Source of the DNA: Arthrobacter wenxiniae
GTDB taxonomy: Bacteria > Actinomycetota > Actinomycetes > Actinomycetales > Micrococcaceae
Assembly (NCBI RefSeq): GCF_013376105.1
Contig: NZ_JAAMFM010000001.1
Location: 124,001-188,000, forward strand
Reading direction: 5' to 3'
DNA length: 64,000 nucleotides
Both the position numbers and the translations under genes were made by a program. Every line of letters begins with the position of its first letter. Position 1 is the first letter of the stretch. Positions 9,201-18,683 of the stretch are shown here, in pieces. Below the pieces are notes generated by a model. The model was given only the letters and a program-made list of their open reading frames with translations, was not told where the DNA came from and did no database searches.

Positions 9201-9265
9201 TGCTTCCACTCTAGACCCGGCGGCCACTCCGGACGCGGCGGCCAAACCCCTGGCGGCCGAATCCC

Positions 9266-9340
9266 GTCGGGGCGTTCGCGGAGGGAGGGGTCAACCCGCA
9301 CCGGCGGTGTATCTTGTCGGGGCGTTCGCGGGTTGGCCCC
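9266..9340. repeat. Direct repeat and hairpin after the MBL-fold gene
   Basis: GTCGGGGCGTTCGCGG occurs at 9266-9281 and again at 9316-9331, 50 bp apart. An overlapping inverted repeat pairs GGGGTCAACCCGC (9287-9299) with GCGGGTTGGCCCC (9328-9340), with one mismatch in 13. It lies in the 144-nt gap between the MBL-fold gene and the MFS gene, both on the minus strand. It could be a weak terminator for the former, but there is no T-tract. Confidence 0.6.
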
Positions 9341-9344
9341 TGTG

Positions 9345-10082
9345 TCACGGGTTCGCGCGGGACTCGAAGGCCCCGCCCTCCACTGCGCCCTCCATGGTGT
9401 CCGCCATCCGCGCGGCAAATTCCGCCGTCACAGGGTTCCCATGCCCGGGAACCATGACCGGGTACCCGCCGCCCATGCCGGCCAGCGTCCTCAGCACACG
9501 GACCCAGCCGCCTCGGTCCGCGTCCTCAAACTGCGGATCGGCGCCTTCCTCCAGCACGTCGCCGGCAAACAACACGCCGGGCGCACCCACCATGAGGTCG
9601 CCGTCGGTGTGCGCCGGACCGAGGCAGAACAGTATGGCGGACACGCCGCCAAGGTCCAGTTCCACGGGGTCCGCGCCCACCGTCCGGGTGGGCAGCACCA
9701 ACTCCGTGCATGGCCCCTCCCCCGCCGCCATTTCAGGTTCGACGCCGGACACGGCCGCCCGCTGCGACTCCCCCGTCCCGGCCATGTGCCGCCGGGCGGC
9801 GGCGTGCGCCCAAAAGTCGGAGACGCCGTCGTGCCTGAAAACGGCGTTCCCGAAGAAGTGGTCCCAGTGGGCGTGCGTGTTCGCCACCACCAGCGGCAGG
9901 GGCGTCACACTGCGCACCGCCGCCAGGACTTCCGCGGCGTGCCTCGGCCCGCAACCGGTGTCGACAACCAGGGCCCGCTCGGAGCCGACGATCAGCCCTA
10001 TGTTGACCAGCGCCCTGGCGTAACTGCTGCGCATCACCTGGCTGGGGCCGCCAAGACGCCGCCATGAGGCTCCTTGGGCCAT
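9345..10082 (-). CDS. Metallo-beta-lactamase-fold hydrolase
   Basis: A 245-aa MBL-fold protein. The signature is THAHWDH (H70, H72, D74, H75), with further ligands at GPAHTDGD and the aspartate in FAGDVLE. A late PGHGNP supplies the last histidine. The open frame is longer, but ATG at 10082 follows AGGGGG at good spacing, while the upstream extension overlaps the arsR promoter. The GPAHTDGD and PGHGNP layout resembles class B beta-lactamases and related thiolesterases. The substrate is unknown. It is divergent from the arsR-CDF operon. Confidence 0.82.
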   Translation of the reverse strand: MAQGASWRRLGGPSQVMRSSYARALVNIGLIVGSERALVVDTGCGPRHAAEVLAAVRSVTPLPLVVANTHAHWDHFFGNAVFRHDGVSDFWAHAAARRHMAGTGESQRAAVSGVEPEMAAGEGPCTELVLPTRTVGADPVELDLGGVSAILFCLGPAHTDGDLMVGAPGVLFAGDVLEEGADPQFEDADRGGWVRVLRTLAGMGGGYPVMVPGHGNPVTAEFAARMADTMEGAVEGGAFESRANP

Positions 10083-10169
10083 GGATACCCCCTGTTGTTG
10101 CCTGCGACCTTGAACTACAGCATGGCGTGCCCGGCCGGGACACACAAGGGACAGGAAGGCGGGCCTCAT

Positions 10170-10217
10170 TTGCGGGCCCGGCCCTCACGGTGCCACTATA
10201 TGCGTATGAACGCAGAT
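10170..10217 (+). promoter_or_regulatory. Promoter and ArsR-type operator for the metal-export operon
   Basis: A candidate -35 box, TTGCGG (10170-10175), lies 18 nt before a -10-like CACTAT (10194-10199). An 8-4-8 inverted repeat with one mismatch, ATATGCGT-ATGA-ACGCAGAT (10198-10217), overlaps the -10 box and the start codon. ArsR/SmtB repressors bind operators of this kind. A transcript starting about 7 nt after the -10 box would begin at the ATG at 10206, so the mRNA may be leaderless. Confidence 0.5.
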
Positions 10218-10567
10218 AAGAAGACGTGCGGGCGTTCCCCGGACGGAGAATTTGTAGAGCTGGCTGTTGAAGTCTTTTCCATGCTCGCCGATGCCACGCG
10301 CGTGCGCATCATCCTGGCCCTGCGCGACGGCGAGCTGTCCGTCAGCAACCTGGCAAACCTCGTGGACAAGTCGCCGGCCGCCGTCTCCCAGCACCTGGCG
10401 AAGTTGCGCTTGGCACGCATGGTGGCGACCCGTCAGGACGGCCAGCGGGTCTACTACCGGCTGGAAGATGAGCACGCCAGCCAGCTGGTGACCGACGCGA
10501 TCTTCCAGGCAGAGCACTCCCTGGGCGGGATCCCCCGCCACCACCACGAACAGGGCGGCGACCAGGC

Positions 10568-10571
<4 letters not shown>
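10206..10571 (+). CDS. ArsR/SmtB-family metal-sensing repressor
   Basis: A 121-aa winged-helix repressor. The recognition region reads LANLVDKSPAAVSQHLAKLR and the beta-wing is RQDGQRVYYRLED. The last helix carries D-E-H and then AEH, and the tail is His-rich (PRHHHEQ), similar in style to the alpha-5 and tail metal sites of Ni/Co/Zn sensors such as NmtR or KmtR. The start is ATG 10206; ATG 10200 in the same frame is possible. Neither has a clear ribosome site. The gene overlaps the CDF exporter by 4 nt, so it almost certainly represses its own operon until metal binds. Confidence 0.88.
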
Positions 10572-11596
<1,025 letters not shown>

Positions 11597-11608
<12 letters not shown>

Positions 11609-11650
11609 AGGTCGGCGCACCCTTAAAGGTCGGCGCACCCTTAAAGGTCG
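11597..11650. repeat. 18-bp tandem triplication holding both convergent stop codons
   Basis: GCGCACCCTTAAAGGTCG occurs three times without change at 11597-11614, 11615-11632 and 11633-11650. The first copy supplies the TAA of the CDF gene on the plus strand. The third supplies the TAA of the E2 gene on the minus strand. Each unit carries a stop in both reading directions, so loss or gain of units leaves both proteins unchanged. Confidence 0.95.
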
Positions 11651-13014
11651 GCCAGGGCAGCTGCGGGATTTTCCATGGCGTCGGCAATGAACCGGAGGAA
11701 GCCGGCGGCCACCGCGCCGTCGCAGGCGCGGTGGTCGAAGGCCAGCGTCAGCTCCGTCATCTTCCGCACGCACAGTTCCCCGTCGACCACCCAAGGCTTG
11801 TCAACGATGCGCCCCAGCCCCAGCATGGCGGCCTCCGGGTGGTTGATGATCGCGGCCGAGCCGTCCACGCCGAACACGCCGTAGTTGTTGACGGTGAACG
11901 TGCCGCCGCTGAGCTCGGCCGGCCCGGCCTTGCCGTCGCGGGCGGTCTTCGCCAGGTCCCGGATGGCCGTGTCAAGCGCCCGCGCGCTGCGGCCCTGGGC
12001 GTTGCGGAGCACGGGAACCACGAGTCCGCGGTCGGTTTGCGCGGCGAAGCCCAGGTTGATCCCGTCAAATTCAACGACGGTGTCCGCGCCTTCCGCGCTG
12101 ACCAGCTGCGTGTTCAGCTGCGGGAACCGGGCCAGCCCGGCCGTGACAAAGCGGGCCACGAAGGCCAGGATGCCTGGCGCCGTGCCGTCCTTGGCCTTCA
12201 TCCCCGCCCGCAGTTCCACCAGCGCCGTGGCGTCGACGTCGACCCACACGGTGGCTTCGGGAATTTCCCGCCGGCTCCTGGACAGGGCAATGGCCGCGGC
12301 CTTCTTCACACCCGTCAGCGGCGTCCGCGCGAGCACGCGCAGCCCGGTCCGGGGATCGACGGCGGCGGAGCCGGGGCCTGCCGGGGCCGGCACCGGGGCA
12401 AGAGCAGGGGCGACAGCCGGGGTCACGGCCTGCGCCATGGCCGCTTCAACGTCGCGGCGCAGGATCAACCCGTCCGCACCCGAGCCGGGGATGTCCGCCA
12501 GGGCAAGCCCGGAGTCGTGGGCCATCTTGCGCACCAGCGGCGACACCACCAGGTGCACCCGGCGCTGCGGCGCGGCCCCAGCAGCAACTTCGGCCGGCTC
12601 CTGGCGCAAGTGGCTGCGGCGCGACGGACGCGTCCGGCCCGGGCCGCCGTGTCCGGGCGTGCCGTAGCCGATGAGAACATTGCCCGAGCCGGAAGCGGCG
12701 CCCACGCCGGAGGAAGGCGCGGCCGCGACGTCCGGAGACGGTGCCTGCGCCGCGGCAGCCGGGACCGCCGCGCCGGGCGCTGAAACCGAGATCAGGGGCT
12801 TGCCGACCTCCAGGGTGTCGCCCTCGGCGCCGTGCAGCGTGGCGACGGTTCCCTCAAACGGGGAGGGCACCTCCACCACGGACTTTGCGGTTTCAACTTC
12901 CGCGATGGGCTGGTCGACGTGGACGGTGTCACCCTCGGCAACCAGCCAGGTGACGAGTTCGGCCTCAACGAGCCCTTCGCCGAGGTCCGGCAGCATGAAG
13001 ACCTGCAGGCTCAT
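11641..13014 (-). CDS. bkdC: 2-oxoacid dehydrogenase E2 component (dihydrolipoyl acyltransferase)
   Basis: The 457-aa E2 core transfers the acyl group from E1 to CoA. Domain order is one lipoyl domain (lipoyl lysine K44 in VETAKSV), a proline/alanine-rich linker, an E3-binding domain (VSPLVRKMAHDSGLALADI, near residue 170), a second linker and the catalytic domain ending in DHRACDG (H428). The ATG at 13014 overlaps the E1beta stop by 4 nt. The operon has no E3 gene, so a housekeeping E3 must serve. The neighbouring Lrp-type regulator favours a branched-chain 2-oxoacid complex over pyruvate dehydrogenase. Confidence 0.88.
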   Translation of the reverse strand: MSLQVFMLPDLGEGLVEAELVTWLVAEGDTVHVDQPIAEVETAKSVVEVPSPFEGTVATLHGAEGDTLEVGKPLISVSAPGAAVPAAAAQAPSPDVAAAPSSGVGAASGSGNVLIGYGTPGHGGPGRTRPSRRSHLRQEPAEVAAGAAPQRRVHLVVSPLVRKMAHDSGLALADIPGSGADGLILRRDVEAAMAQAVTPAVAPALAPVPAPAGPGSAAVDPRTGLRVLARTPLTGVKKAAAIALSRSRREIPEATVWVDVDATALVELRAGMKAKDGTAPGILAFVARFVTAGLARFPQLNTQLVSAEGADTVVEFDGINLGFAAQTDRGLVVPVLRNAQGRSARALDTAIRDLAKTARDGKAGPAELSGGTFTVNNYGVFGVDGSAAIINHPEAAMLGLGRIVDKPWVVDGELCVRKMTELTLAFDHRACDGAVAAGFLRFIADAMENPAAALADL

Positions 13015-14108
13015 GATTCCTCCCACTGGAGCGAGTCGACGGCGTCCAGGATCCGGTCCACGCCGGGCAGGTAATGCTTTTCCAGCCGTGGCGCCGGGAA
13101 CGGGATGTCGAAGCCGGTCACCCGCAGCACGGGCGCGGCGAGCGAGTGGAAACAGCGCTCCTGGATGCGGGCGGCAATCTCGGAGGCCATGGAGGCGAAG
13201 CCCGGGGCCTCGGCAATGACCACGGCCCGCCCGGTGGAGCGGACGGCGGCACTGATGGTCTCGTCGTCGTACGGGACAAGGGAACGGACGTCGATGACCT
13301 GGAGGGAACGGCCTTCGGCGGCTGCGGTCTCGGCGGCGGCGAGCGCGGCGGCCATGGACGGGCCGTAGGCGATCAGCGTGGCGTCGGTGCCCTCGCGGGC
13401 AATCGCGGCGCGGCCGATGGTGCCGGGGATGGCGCTTCCGGCGGCGTAGCGGGCGCGCAGGGCGTCCAGGTCCACGGTGTCCTTGGAGAAGTACAGCTTC
13501 TTGGGTTCCAGAAACACCACGGGGTCCGGGGAGGCGATGGCGTCGCGGAGCATGATGTAGGCGTCGGTGACCGTCGACGGCGTCAACACCGTCAGGCCCG
13601 GCGTGTGCACGTAGTAGGCCTCGGAGGAATCGCAGTGGTGCTCCACCCCGCCGATCCCGCCGGCATACGGGATGCGGATGACCAGAGGCAGGCGGACGCG
13701 GCCCTTGGTGCGGTTGCCCATCTTGGCCACATGGCTGGTGATCTGCTCGAACGCGGGGTAGGCGAAGGCGTCGAACTGCATCTCGACGACGGGCCTCATG
13801 CCGTTGACGGCCATGCCCGTGGCCATGCCGATGATGCCGGACTCCGCCAGCGGGGTGTCGAAGCAGCGGTCCTCCCCGAAGCGCCGAGTCAAGCCGTCAG
13901 TCACGCGGAACACGCCGCCCAGGGTGCCCACGTCCTCGCCGAAGACCAGCACGGAGGCGTCCGCCGCCATGGAATCGGCCATGGCCAGCGTCAGTGCCTT
14001 GGCAAAGGTGATGGTCTGGACGCCGGACAATTCGGGGCCGGGGCCGGGGCGGGCGGCGGGGCGGGCCGTGCCGGCATTGGACTGGGGCTGGTGCGCCATG
14101 GTGGTCAC
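13011..14108 (-). CDS. bkdB: 2-oxoacid dehydrogenase E1 component, beta subunit
   Basis: A 365-aa partner of E1alpha in the ThDP-dependent decarboxylase. Recognisable segments are FGEDVGTLGGVFRVT, ESGIIGMATGMAV, and the potassium and interface region around GGVEHHCDSSEAYY. I chose the GTG at 14108: it overlaps the E1alpha stop (GTGA) and follows GGAAGGAG at 7 nt. An ATG 9 nt later is an alternative. The order E1alpha-E1beta-E2, with overlapping starts, suggests equimolar translation. Confidence 0.9.
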   Translation of the reverse strand: MTTMAHQPQSNAGTARPAARPGPGPELSGVQTITFAKALTLAMADSMAADASVLVFGEDVGTLGGVFRVTDGLTRRFGEDRCFDTPLAESGIIGMATGMAVNGMRPVVEMQFDAFAYPAFEQITSHVAKMGNRTKGRVRLPLVIRIPYAGGIGGVEHHCDSSEAYYVHTPGLTVLTPSTVTDAYIMLRDAIASPDPVVFLEPKKLYFSKDTVDLDALRARYAAGSAIPGTIGRAAIAREGTDATLIAYGPSMAAALAAAETAAAEGRSLQVIDVRSLVPYDDETISAAVRSTGRAVVIAEAPGFASMASEIAARIQERCFHSLAAPVLRVTGFDIPFPAPRLEKHYLPGVDRILDAVDSLQWEES

Positions 14109-15259
14109 TGGTGTGCTCCTTCCAGGGAAGCGGCGGCGAGCTCGTCCGCCAGCTGGCGGGCCTGCTCGCGCAGCTGCGGGGTGGGCTCGGAATAAACAAA
14201 GGCGAAGAGGTCCGCCGGGTCCGGCACGGTCTCCATGTTGAGGCCGTCGCGGATCACCTTCGCCATGGCCTCGGCGGAGGCCGTGATCCGGGCGGCGTCC
14301 GCCGGAGCCAGGTGGCCGGCGTCGTGCAGGTACTTCTCCATGCGCAGCAGGGGGTCCCGCGGCACCCACTGCGCCACTTCCCCGGCGCTGCGGTAGCGGG
14401 TGGCGTCATCGGCGTTGGTGTGGGACTCCATGCGGTAGGTGTGGGCCTCCACGAGGGCCGGGCCGCCGCCATTGCGGGCGCGTTCGACGGCGTGCCCCAC
14501 CACCGCGAGCAGCGCGGCGAGGTCGTTGCCGTCCACGCGCTCCCCGGGCATGCCGTAGCCCACGGCCTTGTGCGCCAGGGACGGGGCCACGGACTGGTGG
14601 ATGAGCGGGACGGAAATGGCGTACTGGTTGTTTTGCACCAGGAACACGACGGGGACGTGGAACACGGCGGCAAAGTTCAGCGCCTCGTGGAAGTCGCCTT
14701 CGCTGGTCGCGCCGTCGCCGCACAGGGCCAGCGCCACGGTGTCCTCGCCGCGCAGCTTGGCGGCGTGGGCCACCCCGACGGCGTGCAGCAGCTGGGTGGC
14801 GAGGGGCGTGGCGGGAAGTGCGGTGTTGTGCTGGTGCGGGTCAAAGCCGCTGTGCCAGTCGCCGCGCAGGGACTCGAAGGCCTCCATGGGGTCCACCCCG
14901 CGGCCCAGGATGGCCACGGTGTCGCGGTAGGTGGGGAACAGCCAGTCGCTGGGGCGCAGGCACATGTCCGCCGCCACCTGGCAGGCCTCCTGGCCGGCCG
15001 ACGACGGATACACCGCCATCCGCCCCTGCCGCACCAGGGCGTTGGCCTGGTCGTTGATGCGCCGGCCCACCACCAGGCGCCCGTAGCCGTCCACGAGCGT
15101 TGCCGGGTCCGGGATGGGGTAGCTTTCCTTGTACTCGGCGGCGGGGGCGGCCGAGCCGTCGGGGGCAATCAGCTGGACTGGCGCGGCGGACGGCAGGAGG
15201 TATCCCTCCGGGCGCCCCGCATTGCCGGCGTAGTCCATAAATTCCGGGTGGTTCGTCAT
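14105..15259 (-). CDS. bkdA: 2-oxoacid dehydrogenase E1 component, alpha subunit
   Basis: A 384-aa ThDP-binding subunit. The ThDP/Mg motif begins GDGATSEGDFHEALNFA and ends VFLVQNN. The SHTNADDATRYR segment resembles the phosphorylation-loop region of branched-chain E1alpha, and MCLRPSDWLFPTYRD is typical of the family. It is the first gene of the operon; GGAGGAG lies about 11 nt before the ATG. The oxoacid preference is inferred from similarity and from the divergent Lrp regulator, not proven. Confidence 0.88.
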   Translation of the reverse strand: MTNHPEFMDYAGNAGRPEGYLLPSAAPVQLIAPDGSAAPAAEYKESYPIPDPATLVDGYGRLVVGRRINDQANALVRQGRMAVYPSSAGQEACQVAADMCLRPSDWLFPTYRDTVAILGRGVDPMEAFESLRGDWHSGFDPHQHNTALPATPLATQLLHAVGVAHAAKLRGEDTVALALCGDGATSEGDFHEALNFAAVFHVPVVFLVQNNQYAISVPLIHQSVAPSLAHKAVGYGMPGERVDGNDLAALLAVVGHAVERARNGGGPALVEAHTYRMESHTNADDATRYRSAGEVAQWVPRDPLLRMEKYLHDAGHLAPADAARITASAEAMAKVIRDGLNMETVPDPADLFAFVYSEPTPQLREQARQLADELAAASLEGAHQ

Positions 15260-15509
15260 TGAAGTCCCACTCCTCCCAGGGAGTTGCGCGGTCCCTGCGC
15301 GCCCCTGGTTGGGGGCGCGCGGCGGACCGCAGGCGTAAAGATGTTCCGTCCCTCAAGTATGCGATTGGATGGCGATCTGTATCGACAGGCTGCGCAGAGT
15401 GTGGAATTTTGCGATCTACTGTCATAATCTTGAAGACAAAACAATCATGTGACGTGCATTACCGGCCGGGATGTCTGACGGGCCTTCCGGCAGAACCAAA
15501 GGACCCGCC
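15260..15509. promoter_or_regulatory. Divergent promoter region between the bkd-type operon and the Lrp gene
   Basis: This 250-nt gap holds the control region for both directions. Its centre (about 15395-15450) is much richer in A and T than its surroundings, with CATAAT at 15423-15428 as a candidate -10 box for the Lrp gene. Lrp proteins bind such loosely palindromic A/T-rich DNA. I could not define exact operators. Confidence 0.35.
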
Positions 15510-15962
15510 ATGCCAGACCACTCCCCCGTGCCGCTGGACGACGTGGACCGCCGGATCATCGCCGAACTGGTCCGCGACGGCCGGCTGTCAGTCACCACCG
15601 TTGCCGAGAATGTGCACATCTCCCGTGCACACGCCTACGCGCGGATTGCACGCCTGACCTCCACCGGCGTGCTGACAAAGTTCACCGCCCTGATCGACCC
15701 GGTGAAGGCGGGGCTGAAGTCCTCGGCCTATGTAACCCTCAAGGTCAGCCAACATTCCTGGCGCGAATTAAAGGAAGAGCTGCGCGCCATTCCGGAGGTG
15801 GAACACATCGCCCTGGTGGGCGGGGACTTCGACGTCATCCTGCTGGTGCGGGCGGAGGACAACGCCGGGCTCCGGCGGGTCATTTTTGACCAGCTCCAGT
15901 CCATGGCCGGCATCCAGGACACCCAGACGTTCCTCGTCTTTGAGGACCTCGACAACCGGTGA
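15510..15962 (+). CDS. Lrp/AsnC-family transcriptional regulator (BkdR-like)
   Basis: A 150-aa regulator with an N-terminal helix-turn-helix (DDVDRRIIAELVRDGRLSV followed by HISRAHAYARIARL) and a C-terminal RAM effector domain (GGDFDVILLV). Its position, divergent from the E1/E2 operon, is the classic arrangement for BkdR, which responds to branched-chain amino acids. The ATG at 15510 is preferred because AAAGGA lies 7 nt upstream; an in-frame ATG at 15471 has no comparable site. Confidence 0.9.
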   Translation: MPDHSPVPLDDVDRRIIAELVRDGRLSVTTVAENVHISRAHAYARIARLTSTGVLTKFTALIDPVKAGLKSSAYVTLKVSQHSWRELKEELRAIPEVEHIALVGGDFDVILLVRAEDNAGLRRVIFDQLQSMAGIQDTQTFLVFEDLDNR

Positions 15963-16106
15963 GCGGCCGCTGCCGAACAGACCCGCCCCCGCCCCCGGTT
16001 TACGCGCGATGAAACCATGAATTTGCCATGAATCACAATCGGCCCGTTGACGTTAATGCGCACCGGGCGCATTCTGGTGCGGGGACATCTCGGAGGGGAG
16101 CGCGCC

Positions 16107-17774
16107 ATGGCCACGTTGAAGACACCTGTTCCGCCCGCCGGCGCCAGGCCCGGACTTAAGCGCGAGATTGGGTTCATTGGACTGCTGTGGGCCTCCACCG
16201 GCTCCATCATCGGGTCCGGCTGGCTCTTCGGGGCCAAGGACGCCCTGCAGATCGCCGGGCCGGCCGCGATTATTTCCTGGGTCATCGGCGGCATCTGCAT
16301 CTTGATCCTGGCACTGCCCCACGCCGAGCTTGGCGGCATGTACCCCGTGTCCGGCGGCACCGCCCGATTCCCGCACTATGCCTTCGGCGGCGCGGTGGGC
16401 GCATCCTTTGGCTGGTTTTCATGGGTCCAGGCAGCAACGGTGGCACCCATCGAGGTCCAGGCCATGATCAACTACGCCGGACACTATTCCTTTGCGAAGT
16501 CCTGGCTCGTCATCAAGCAAACGGCTGCCGGACCGCAGCCCACCCTGACCGGCAGCGGCCTCGTGGTTGCCATCCTGCTCATGGCCTTCGTCACGGCCAT
16601 CAACTTCCTGAGCATCAGGAAGCTGGCCAACGTCAACAGCGCGGCCACCTGGTGGAAGGTCGGCGTGCCGCTGCTGACAATTTTCATGCTGGCCGTGTTC
16701 AATTTCCATCCAGGCAATTTCACCGGCGCCAACGGATTCTCCCCCGACGGCGTCAAGGGCATCCTGTCCGCCGTGTCCACCGGCGGCATCGTCTTTGCGC
16801 TGCTGGGATTCGAGCAGGCCGACCAGCTTGCCGGGGAGAGCAAGAACCCGAAACGGGACATACCGCGGGCAGTCATCGGATCCACCATCATCGGCGTCTT
16901 CATCTACCTGCTGGTGCAGTTCGCGTTCCTGGTGGCGCTGCCGCCCTCCCAGATCGGCACGACCTGGAAGGATGGCCTGGACACGGCCATGACCGGACCT
17001 TTCGCGGACATTGCCACACTGGTGGGATTCGGTTGGCTCGCATCGATCCTCTACATCGACGCCCTCATCTCCCCGGGCGGCACGGCTCTGATCTATGTCA
17101 CGGCGTCGTCGCGTGTTTCCTACGGTCTGAGCCGCAACGGCTATGTGCCGGTGGTGTTTGAAAAGACCAACAAGTCAGGCGTTCCCTGGGTTGGGCTGAT
17201 CGCGGCGTTCGTCATTGGCTGCATCTGCTTCCTGCCGTTCCCCACGTGGCAGTCAATCGTTGGCCTGATCACCAGCGCCAGCGTCCTGATGTACGCGGGC
17301 GCACCCCTGGCCCTGGGCGTGTTCCGGCGCAGGCTGCCGGATGAGGACCGCCCCTACCGGCTCCCCGGAGCCACCATCATGTCACCGCTGGCGTTCATCG
17401 TGGCGAACCTGCTGATCATGTGGACCGGCTGGGGCACCGACTGGAAGCTCGGCGTCGCCATCCTCATTGGCTATGTCATCCTCGTCGGCAACCGCGTTTT
17501 CAAGCTGAACCCGACCAAGCCGCAGATGGACTGGAAGGCCGCCCAATGGCTGCCGGTCTACCTTGTGGGCATGGGACTGATTGTGTTCCTCAGCGACTTC
17601 GGGCCGCTGGCCCACCCCTGGTTCCCGCTGTACTGGGACATTGTGGCCACGGCGGTCTTCAGCGCCATCATCTACTACTGGGCGGTGCACGTGGCACTGA
17701 CCACGGAGGAGATCAACAAGGTGGTCCACTCTGCGCTGGTTGAGGAGGAGGAAGCCCTCCCGCTGTCCTCCTGA
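16107..17774 (+). CDS. APC-superfamily amino acid permease
   Basis: A 555-aa transporter with about 12 to 14 hydrophobic helices. The first helix carries the glycine-rich substrate loop (STGSIIGSGWLFGA) of amino acid/polyamine/organocation carriers. A second conserved region is GGIVFALLGFEQADQLAGES. GGAGGGGA lies 7 nt before the ATG; the open frame begins 60 nt earlier but lacks a ribosome site. The substrate is unknown. Because it follows the Lrp gene in the same direction, it may import an amino acid that feeds the 2-oxoacid dehydrogenase. Confidence 0.85.
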   Translation: MATLKTPVPPAGARPGLKREIGFIGLLWASTGSIIGSGWLFGAKDALQIAGPAAIISWVIGGICILILALPHAELGGMYPVSGGTARFPHYAFGGAVGASFGWFSWVQAATVAPIEVQAMINYAGHYSFAKSWLVIKQTAAGPQPTLTGSGLVVAILLMAFVTAINFLSIRKLANVNSAATWWKVGVPLLTIFMLAVFNFHPGNFTGANGFSPDGVKGILSAVSTGGIVFALLGFEQADQLAGESKNPKRDIPRAVIGSTIIGVFIYLLVQFAFLVALPPSQIGTTWKDGLDTAMTGPFADIATLVGFGWLASILYIDALISPGGTALIYVTASSRVSYGLSRNGYVPVVFEKTNKSGVPWVGLIAAFVIGCICFLPFPTWQSIVGLITSASVLMYAGAPLALGVFRRRLPDEDRPYRLPGATIMSPLAFIVANLLIMWTGWGTDWKLGVAILIGYVILVGNRVFKLNPTKPQMDWKAAQWLPVYLVGMGLIVFLSDFGPLAHPWFPLYWDIVATAVFSAIIYYWAVHVALTTEEINKVVHSALVEEEEALPLSS

Positions 17775-17805
17775 CTCCGCGGGCAATGAGGGTTAGGCTC
17801 GTTGC

Positions 17806-18579
17806 ATGAGCACAGCCAGCAAGGCCACGGAACTTCTCCGCCTCCACCACGCCCCCGAAATCCTCCAGCTCGCCAATGTGTGGGACGTCATCAGCACCAA
17901 GGTGATTTCGGAGCTGCCCGGCACCAAGGCCCTCGCCACCGCCAGCCATTCCATCGCCGCGTCCTACGGCTATGAGGACGGCGAGCACATCCCCATCGCC
18001 ACGATGATCGAGGCAGTCGGCCGGATCGCGGCGGCCACGGACCTGCCCGTCACGGCCGATCTTGAGGCCGGCTACGGCAACCCCGGGGAGACCATCCGCA
18101 AGGCGATCGGCGTCGGCATTGTGGGGGCAAACATCGAGGACCAGATGCGCCCGCTGCCACAGGCCGTCGCCCAGATGAAGCAGGCCGCCGACGCGGGCGC
18201 CGCCGAAGGCATCGATTTTGTCCTCAACGCCCGCACCGACGCCTTCCTGCGCGGCGCGGACCGCGACCCCCGGGAGGTGCTGGAGGCCGCCGTCGAACGC
18301 GGCCGCGCATATCTCGAGGTGGGGGCCAAATGCGTCTTCGTGCCCGGCAAGCTCGACGAGCCCACCGTCAAGGCGCTCGTCGCCGGCATCGGGCGCGGCA
18401 AGGTCAGCGTCATCAACGTCCCCGGCTCGCTCAGCCCGTCCAGGCTTCAGGAGCTGGGTGTGGCCCGGATTTCCTACGGCCCGTGGATCCAGCGCGTGGC
18501 CCTCACCGCCATCGCCGACGCCGCCACGGAACTCATGAACGACGGCTCCCTCCCCGAAGGCACCCGCCCGCTGAACTGA
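17806..18579 (+). CDS. Isocitrate lyase/PEP mutase-family enzyme
   Basis: A 257-aa (beta/alpha)8-barrel enzyme. The metal-binding segment is ADLEAGYG and a second acidic motif is ANIEDQ, both typical of PrpB and PEP mutase relatives. LNARTDAF further matches the family. The long KKCGH loop of true isocitrate lyases is absent, which points to a 2-methylisocitrate lyase, oxaloacetase or phosphonomutase-like reaction. The substrate is unresolved. It lies 31 nt after the permease and may share its transcript. Confidence 0.8.
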   Translation: MSTASKATELLRLHHAPEILQLANVWDVISTKVISELPGTKALATASHSIAASYGYEDGEHIPIATMIEAVGRIAAATDLPVTADLEAGYGNPGETIRKAIGVGIVGANIEDQMRPLPQAVAQMKQAADAGAAEGIDFVLNARTDAFLRGADRDPREVLEAAVERGRAYLEVGAKCVFVPGKLDEPTVKALVAGIGRGKVSVINVPGSLSPSRLQELGVARISYGPWIQRVALTAIADAATELMNDGSLPEGTRPLN

Positions 18580-18683
18580 GCTGCCCGGCGATGGCGCATG
18601 CCCGGCAGAGGCTGAAACCGGGTTGGTGTCGAAAACCCTCCGATGGATCGGCGGGGGACGGTAACGTGCAGAACTGGGGCGGG

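Noticed and set aside
13074-14195. A 373-codon plus-strand frame opposite the E1beta gene
   Set aside because: It is a shadow of bkdB. It has no ribosome site and a repetitive Gly/Val/His product.
11641-15259. Pyruvate dehydrogenase complex
   Set aside because: Actinobacteria usually use the single-chain AceE for pyruvate. The split E1alpha/E1beta with a divergent Lrp gene fits a branched-chain oxoacid complex better, although pyruvate cannot be excluded.
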